Shown in pieces: positions 4,730-9,355 of a stretch of 9,355 bases of DNA; within the stretch, counting starts at the first letter, position 1; each line of letters begins with the position of its first letter. The DNA comes from a bacterium (GTDB lineage Bacteria > Bdellovibrionota > FAC87 > UBA2466). Location: contig JAIEOG010000376.1 in the NCBI GenBank assembly GCA_019750655.1, positions 1-9,355 on the forward strand, read 5' to 3'. The position numbers and the translations under genes are program-made. The notes beneath the pieces are model-generated. The model searched no databases. It had not been told where the DNA came from and saw nothing but the letters and a program-made list of their open reading frames with translations.

Positions 4730-6670
4730 ATGCTCAAGCGTCTCTACGCTCAATTCCGTGGTCCCACGCGGTCGCTTAAGGCGACCCTTGCCTTCTATTT
4801 TCTACCGCTCTCGATCCTGCCTGCTGTTTTCCTAAGTCTCTACGCGACTCGCATTTATGAAGAAAGCACCCGCGAATCCCTCCGGCGCCGTGCCGAGACG
4901 GAGCGCGATGCCTTCACCGCAGAAATTCAGCGTCAAGAGAAAGACCTGCTCGAAGCCACTCGTGAAATGCGCGTCAACCCGCGATTGTTGACTGCCCTGG
5001 CGAGTGGCAACCGTAAAGCGCTATCGACCGTGCTAGGCAGTTTGCAAGAGAACGTGAGCGCGCGCGTTTACTCTCCCGACGGAAAACTCTTGGGGTCCCG
5101 TCTCGCAGATTGGGATCACCAGCTTTCCTTTTTGCCCCAGGCAGCCCTTGGCAAGGTCAAAAGCCGCGGCGAACTTCGTGAGCGGTTCTTTCGCGAAGAA
5201 GGCGCCCTCACGGCTGTGCGCGTTCTGCTCAAAGACCGGGAGCGTCTCTATGGCGTTCTAGAATGCCAAACATTGCTCGGCGCCAAGCAGCTAGCAGATT
5301 TCAAAAAGCGCCGCGAGGTCGATTGCGTTCTGCTCAACAAAGATTTTTCCGCGGGCGCTGCGAGCTTTGCGCTGCCTGGCGACTTTGTGTCGAGTTTCTC
5401 CAAGTTGCCATTCAAACTGCCTGGTAGTCCTGTCGTGCTGACGCTCGGGGATAATCGTTTTTCGGCCTATCTCTACGATATGCCGGCGGCGTATTCGTCG
5501 GAACTCAAGGCCGGCTACTTTGTGCTCTTTCTGTCGATGACAGGTGTGGATGGTAGTGCCGCCAAGCTCCGCGTGGCGATGCTCTACGTAACGGTCTTTT
5601 TAGTCGTCAGTGTGGCTTTGCTGATTTTCTTCCTCTCCAATCGCATTGTGGAGCCGATTGAGCTTTTGGTCTTGGGGATGAAGCGCATCCGGAATGGCCG
5701 TAATGAAGCCATTCCCTCGATTGATTCTCCCTACGAAATTGAATACCTCGTACACTCTTTCAATGAGATGGCGGGTAACATCGCCGATGCTCGGCGTGCT
5801 CTTGAATCCAAAGTCGACGAGCTTGGGCGCGCCAATAGTGAAATCAAAGACGCCCAAGGGGTGCTGGTGCAATCCGCCAAAATGGCGTCTCTAGGGCAGC
5901 TCGTAGCCGGTGTTGCTCACGAGCTCAATAACCCCATCGGGTTTATTTCGAGCAATATGCACCACCTCGATGAGTACGTGCAAAAGATCCAGCGCCTCGT
6001 GACGGCGTACCACCGCTTCCGATCTCAGTTGCCAGCCGAGACTCAGAAAGAACTCGAACGGTTGGAAACAGAACTAGAGATCGATTTCATCCTCAAGGAC
6101 ATGCTGGAGCTCACCCGCAGCTGCGTTGAGGGAGCTAATCGCACTAAGGAAATCGTCCTTGGGCTACGGACGTTTTCTCGCGTGGAAGAATCCTCGTTCC
6201 GCGCAGCCGATCTCCACGAAGGCATCCGAAGCACTCTGCGGCTGCTGGCGAATGAGTTTAAAGATCGCATTCAAGTGCATGAAGAATTCGGCGTCTTGCC
6301 TGAAGTCGAATGCAATCTCTCGCAAATGAACCAAGTTTTCATGAACCTGCTCTCTAATGCCGGCCAAGCTATCTCGGGCAACGGCGAGATCTGGATCCGC
6401 ACCCGCCGGGAAGGCGACCGTGTCCGTATCGAAATTGAAGACAGCGGTCCGGGAATGTCGCCCGAAGTGCTGAGCCGGGTCTTTGATCCCTTCTTCACCA
6501 CTAAAGCGGTTGGGCAGGGCACGGGCCTGGGACTGTCCATTGCTTATGGGCTTGTCGAAAAACACGGCGGACAAATCGAGGTCGAATCGGAAGTCGGCAA
6601 GGGCACACGCTTTACCATTTCGCTCCCCCTCCGCCAGCCTACTGCGTCCTCCAAGGGGATGTTGGGGTAA
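4730..6670 (+). CDS. Membrane-bound sensor histidine kinase (HAMP, HisKA, HATPase)
   Basis: A 646-aa two-component sensor kinase. Transmembrane helix 1 is at about 17-42, an extracytoplasmic sensor region of about 240 residues follows (perhaps a Cache-like fold, not certain), then transmembrane helix 2 at about 283-306. Next come a HAMP linker (about 302-356), a coiled coil, and the H-box GVAHELNNPIGF with phospho-acceptor His397. The ATP-binding domain has the N-box NLLSNA (Asn539/Asn543), G1 DSGPGM (Asp571), FDPFFTTK, and G2 GTGLGL (597-602), ending in KGTRFTISLPL. No receiver domain is fused. The start at 4730 lies 9 bases after the barrel gene with an A-rich leader and no clear Shine-Dalgarno, so it is probably last in the same operon. 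The H-box and G boxes resemble HPK4-type kinases. The signal it senses is unknown; location suggests envelope state. The last 127 bp overlap the convergent glycosyltransferase gene. Confidence 0.93.
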   Translation: MLKRLYAQFRGPTRSLKATLAFYFLPLSILPAVFLSLYATRIYEESTRESLRRRAETERDAFTAEIQRQEKDLLEATREMRVNPRLLTALASGNRKALSTVLGSLQENVSARVYSPDGKLLGSRLADWDHQLSFLPQAALGKVKSRGELRERFFREEGALTAVRVLLKDRERLYGVLECQTLLGAKQLADFKKRREVDCVLLNKDFSAGAASFALPGDFVSSFSKLPFKLPGSPVVLTLGDNRFSAYLYDMPAAYSSELKAGYFVLFLSMTGVDGSAAKLRVAMLYVTVFLVVSVALLIFFLSNRIVEPIELLVLGMKRIRNGRNEAIPSIDSPYEIEYLVHSFNEMAGNIADARRALESKVDELGRANSEIKDAQGVLVQSAKMASLGQLVAGVAHELNNPIGFISSNMHHLDEYVQKIQRLVTAYHRFRSQLPAETQKELERLETELEIDFILKDMLELTRSCVEGANRTKEIVLGLRTFSRVEESSFRAADLHEGIRSTLRLLANEFKDRIQVHEEFGVLPEVECNLSQMNQVFMNLLSNAGQAISGNGEIWIRTRREGDRVRIEIEDSGPGMSPEVLSRVFDPFFTTKAVGQGTGLGLSIAYGLVEKHGGQIEVESEVGKGTRFTISLPLRQPTASSKGMLG

Positions 6671-7788
6671 TACAGATCCCGCATCCAGTGGACGAAACGC
6701 AACGTCCGAAACCCGTCGAACCACGTATGCCAATGCCGCAGGCGATCGTCTGGCTTTTTTCGGGTGTTTAAAATCACTTCCCACTGATCCCGTGCACCCA
6801 TTTTATCGAGTGCGGTAAGCGCCCGGTGCATACCTTGGGTCGCGTGATCCCAGTCCCTACCTTCACTCATCGAGCGCATGGCCGATTGCCAACGTCCCAG
6901 CTCATGGAAAATTTCTGGGTGGTAAACGCAGTAAGGCTCGCCGCGATCTTCCAATCCCGCAAGGCGCGTGACGGACTGGCCGGTGCCGAAAGGCACGCGG
7001 TTACTTGGCCGAGACACGAGATGGACGCGCCCACCGCCTTCGCGCACATTTGCGACTTTGGCAATTTTGTGCAGAAAGTAAAAATCCTCCCCGGCATCTT
7101 TCTGTGGAAAGCCTCGCACCAGCGCATACGCGTGGTACGTGAAACTCAGTGTGCTTCCCACTGTCTGGAAAGCAAACGGCGAGCCCGCCTCTTGGAGGCC
7201 CGAGCAGTAATAGCGTAAATAAGCTTCGTAGCGCTCGGTCAGTTTGCCCCAGCGTCCTTCTTTGCTGTGTTCAAAGGGGTGAACATAGGCGCCGTCTTGC
7301 AGAGGGCCAAGCCCCCACACGGCATTCCCAGTCGGCTTCAGTTCTAAATAGTCAGGAGCCACGCGCGCATCCGCATCGGTTGTATGCAACCACGGGCACT
7401 GCACTAGTCCATGAGCAAACAAACGCGCCGCTAAGTCGCAACCCGTTTTACGAGCGCGTCCGACGCCGCCGAGAAAGGCCCGGGGCCCTGTGTAGTCCAA
7501 GACGTGGATTCGGACTTTTCCCGCGGGCCAGCTACGCAGCAGCCGGAGCATTTGCTGGTTGGCTTGTTGAAAAACTTCGGAGGCCGAGGGCGATTCATTT
7601 ACGACAGCGATGACGAGAAGGGACCGCTCCGAATGCTCCGCCGCTGCTTCCAGGGAACGCAGTAGGTCTGGAACTAGCTCCGATTCGCCGCAAAGAGGGA
7701 CGACGACACACTGGTCGCTGACTTCCAGGCCCTCGGGGATTTCGTGGGGCTCGGCATAGGTTTCCAAGTATTTGGCCAGGGCAAGCAT
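6544..7788 (-). CDS. GT2-like (GT-A fold) glycosyltransferase
   Basis: A 414-aa soluble protein. The N-terminal nucleotide-sugar binding strand reads CVVVPLCGESELV (about 27-39), followed by VIAVVNESPSAS. A DxD-type metal-binding motif is present in TTDADARV (Asp138-x-Asp140), and DAGEDFYFL carries Glu234-Asp235, the usual position of the GT2 catalytic acidic residue. No transmembrane segment is evident. The donor and acceptor cannot be named; surface polysaccharide or glycoconjugate assembly is a guess. ATG at 7788 is the first start in frame and leaves a complete N-terminal beta strand; the Shine-Dalgarno is weak. It lies 50 bases after the receiver-kinase gene on the same strand, so the two are probably co-transcribed. 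The last ~42 residues (from about 373) are encoded within the 3' end of the plus-strand kinase gene, and the final stretch (TSICPPCFSTSP) looks like readthrough tail. Confidence 0.82.
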   Translation of the reverse strand: MLALAKYLETYAEPHEIPEGLEVSDQCVVVPLCGESELVPDLLRSLEAAAEHSERSLLVIAVVNESPSASEVFQQANQQMLRLLRSWPAGKVRIHVLDYTGPRAFLGGVGRARKTGCDLAARLFAHGLVQCPWLHTTDADARVAPDYLELKPTGNAVWGLGPLQDGAYVHPFEHSKEGRWGKLTERYEAYLRYYCSGLQEAGSPFAFQTVGSTLSFTYHAYALVRGFPQKDAGEDFYFLHKIAKVANVREGGGRVHLVSRPSNRVPFGTGQSVTRLAGLEDRGEPYCVYHPEIFHELGRWQSAMRSMSEGRDWDHATQGMHRALTALDKMGARDQWEVILNTRKKPDDRLRHWHTWFDGFRTLRFVHWMRDLYYPNIPLEDAVGWRRGSEMVKRVPLPTSDSTSICPPCFSTSP

Positions 7789-7838
7789 CAGTGCAAGGCT
7801 TTCACTGGGCGTTAGCTACCTGCGAGGACGAATCTTAG

Positions 7839-9029
7839 TCAAGTGGTGGGCAGAACCAGGCGGAAACAGGAGCCTTTACCGAGGGTGCTTTCCACCTCGA
7901 TCCGGCCTGAATGGTTGGCGATAATCTTACGGCAGACGGAGAGTCCAATTCCGGTCCCGCGCTCGCCCTTGGTAGTAAAGAGCGGCTCGAAGAGGCGCTT
8001 AAGGTGCTCCGGGGCAATACCGCAACCCGTGTCGGCTACTTCCACCACGATTTCTTTGCCCTGGGTGCGGCTGCGGATTTCGATGGTCCCGCCGGTGGTT
8101 TCCATGGCGTGTTGCGCGTTAATGAGCAAGTTGAGAAAAACTTGGCCTATTTCGACTTTGTTGGCCAGTACCAACGGAAGTTCGGGGTCCCAGTTTTCCT
8201 TCACTTCGATGCCCGCACGCTTTAGTTCGTGGTCGATGAGCGTGAGGCATTCCTTCAACGGGGTGTACAACGAGATTTTTTCCCGCTTCACTTCCATTTT
8301 AACAAGAGACTGGAGATTGCGAACAATGGCGCCCGCACGTTCTGCAGCGGTGGCCACAGTCGATAAAGCTTGGCGCATTTCTGTCGGATCGTTCTTCAGT
8401 GCTGCGATTTCGGAAATTCCAATGAGGCGGTGCAAAATATTTCCAAATTCGTGGCCGATCCCGCGAGCGAGTGTGCCGATAGCGGCGAGTCGTTCGGATT
8501 TCACCAGCTGATCTTGCTGTGTGTGGATTTGATCGAGGTACAGTTTTTCTTTCTGTCGACGATCCCAGCTCGAACAAAGGTTGCGAGCCTTTTGCAGGAT
8601 TTCGTTCTGCGTAAAGGGTTTCGCCAGAAAGTCCCAACGGTCGGAAAAATCCGGACCGAAAACCTTTTCAATCTCATCCAGACTGCGATCCTGATAAGCG
8701 GTGACGAGACAATAAAGCATTTCGGGATCGGTATCTTTCGCGCGGCGGATGGTTTCAATGCCATCGATACCGCTGCCGAGTTTTACGTCAAAAAAGCCAC
8801 CGGCATAAGGTTGGCCTGCGGCCACGGCTTGCTGGATTTTTACCAGGGCTTCTTCGCCGGTGGTCGCGACTTCGAGCTCAAAAGCTGCAGCCACCGGAGC
8901 GTTTTGAACGGCAACAGCCTGCGAACGCGACGAAACAATCCGCGCGGGGGCGGATGTGGAGCCTAAAATGATCCGGTAAGCATCAACGATGCCCGGTTCA
9001 TCTTCCACAATGAGTAGTTTCCGGTTCAT
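7839..9029 (-). CDS. Receiver-histidine kinase (N-terminal REC, C-terminal HisKA/HATPase)
   Basis: A 396-aa cytoplasmic signalling protein. The receiver domain starts at once: KLLIVEDEPGIVD with acidic pair Asp10/Glu11, phospho-acceptor Asp81 in GFFDVKLGSGIDG, Thr110 in LVTAYQD, and Lys137 in FLAKPF. A linker helix leads to the H-box GIGHEFGNIL (His193), the N-box NLLINAQHAM, G1 ADTGCGI (Asp333), FEPLFTTK, and G2 GTGIGL (358-363), ending KGSCFRLVLPTT. So both a receiver and a full kinase are intact. The receiver carries a roughly 27-residue insertion between helix 1 and strand 2. The frame is open to 9254, but ATG at 9029 is chosen because the fold begins there and the upstream residues are antisense to the FecR-like gene. 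AGAGGA lies about 13 bases upstream. It likely works downstream of another kinase; the sensor kinase at 4730-6670, which lacks a partner, is one candidate. Confidence 0.9.
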   Translation of the reverse strand: MNRKLLIVEDEPGIVDAYRIILGSTSAPARIVSSRSQAVAVQNAPVAAAFELEVATTGEEALVKIQQAVAAGQPYAGGFFDVKLGSGIDGIETIRRAKDTDPEMLYCLVTAYQDRSLDEIEKVFGPDFSDRWDFLAKPFTQNEILQKARNLCSSWDRRQKEKLYLDQIHTQQDQLVKSERLAAIGTLARGIGHEFGNILHRLIGISEIAALKNDPTEMRQALSTVATAAERAGAIVRNLQSLVKMEVKREKISLYTPLKECLTLIDHELKRAGIEVKENWDPELPLVLANKVEIGQVFLNLLINAQHAMETTGGTIEIRSRTQGKEIVVEVADTGCGIAPEHLKRLFEPLFTTKGERGTGIGLSVCRKIIANHSGRIEVESTLGKGSCFRLVLPTT

Positions 9030-9120
9030 GGCGTACTGGGATTCCTCTAGGATGCTTATCGGCCAATTCGGTGAAGAAATTGAACGGTTACACTGCCATG
9101 CTAAGATAGGCTTAACCTCC

Positions 9121-9355
9121 ATGAGAACGCGCGCGAATGTGTCGGTATTCCGGTATGACACAGTGCTTCTTGCCTTTGCGTTCGTAGCCCTGACTTTCGA
9201 AATCCTTTTCTTGCTGCACCAGCTGCGGTTCTTGCATCTGCCTGGACTATCCACGGAAGTCGGCCGCGCGGACGTCGTAGGCGTGGTCCAAACTGCCGAG
9301 CGATCCGTTCAAACGCGCCGCTCGGACAGCCTCTCTTGGTTCCCCACCGCTTCAG
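9121..9355 (+). CDS. FecR-like domain protein, 5' part only (runs off window)
   Basis: An open frame of 78 codons with no stop before the window edge. It encodes a short polar N terminus (MRTRANVSVFRYD), one hydrophobic segment at about residues 14-34 (TVLLAFAFVALTFEILFLL), then DVVGVVQTAERSVQTRRSDSLSWFP. This last part resembles the opening of FecR domains, where a V-G-x-V-x-x-x-x-x-x-V-x-x-(R/K) strand pair is followed by a Trp. It would be an inner-membrane-anchored periplasmic protein. ATG at 9121 has only a weak purine stretch upstream (AGG at 9108-9110). The gene is divergent from the receiver-kinase gene, with 91 bases between the starts. The FecR assignment rests on about 25 residues and needs the rest of the gene. 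Confidence 0.6.
   Translation, partial: MRTRANVSVFRYDTVLLAFAFVALTFEILFLLHQLRFLHLPGLSTEVGRADVVGVVQTAERSVQTRRSDSLSWFPTAS

Noticed and set aside
7843..8511. 222-codon and 198-codon plus-strand open frames across the receiver-kinase gene (7843-8511, 8370-8966)
   Set aside because: Antisense shadows of a gene whose REC and kinase motifs are all intact; the translations show no recognisable motifs.
9080..9107. TTGAAC - 16 bases - TAAGAT as a promoter for the FecR-like gene
   Set aside because: Only 4 of 6 matches in each box, and the transcript would begin about 7 bases before the ATG, leaving no room for a ribosome site.
9030..9254. 75-residue N-terminal extension of the receiver-kinase
   Set aside because: The receiver fold starts directly at ATG 9029. 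The extension is largely antisense to the FecR-like gene and has no domain-like features.

Overview
The window comes from a diderm (Gram-negative) bacterium of moderate to fairly high GC. The evidence is an Mla-type MCE lipid-transport operon, a secreted protein that looks like an outer-membrane beta-barrel, and a FecR-like protein. The gene mix (unusual MCE operon, two large histidine kinases, FecR-type protein) would fit a 'deltaproteobacterial' or Bdellovibrionota-type genome. That placement is an impression only, because there is no rRNA or marker gene to support it.

Positions 26-6670, plus strand, are one compact gene run: ABC ATPase 1, ABC ATPase 2 (14-bp overlap, TTG start), a ~150-bp gap, a 68-residue membrane or exported protein, MlaE-type permease 1, MlaE-type permease 2 (stop and start share one base), an MCE/MlaD-type protein, a small signal-peptide protein with beta-barrel character (17-bp overlap, GTG start), and a membrane-bound sensor histidine kinase 9 bp further on. 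The likely job of the first part is lipid movement between inner and outer membrane. The set differs from the classical MlaFEDB complex: two different ATPases, two different permeases, one MCE protein, and no MlaB (STAS) or MlaC gene in view. The two ATPases are complementary in their defects. ATPase 1 has a normal LSGGM signature but Ser in place of the H-loop His. ATPase 2 has a normal H-loop His but a degenerate LSFGI signature. In a head-to-tail heterodimer this gives one canonical and one degenerate ATP site, which is the most interesting signal here.

Positions 6544-9029, minus strand, hold two genes read toward the first operon: a receiver-histidine kinase (REC domain at the N terminus, with an unusually long insertion) followed 50 bp later by a GT2-like glycosyltransferase. 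The 3' end of the glycosyltransferase overlaps the 3' end of the plus-strand sensor kinase by 127 bp.

Positions 9121-9355, plus strand, hold the start of a gene that runs off the window, encoding a membrane-anchored protein with what looks like the beginning of a FecR domain. It is divergent from the receiver-kinase gene across a 91-bp intergenic region. I see no tRNA, rRNA, CRISPR array, insertion sequence or convincing rho-independent terminator.
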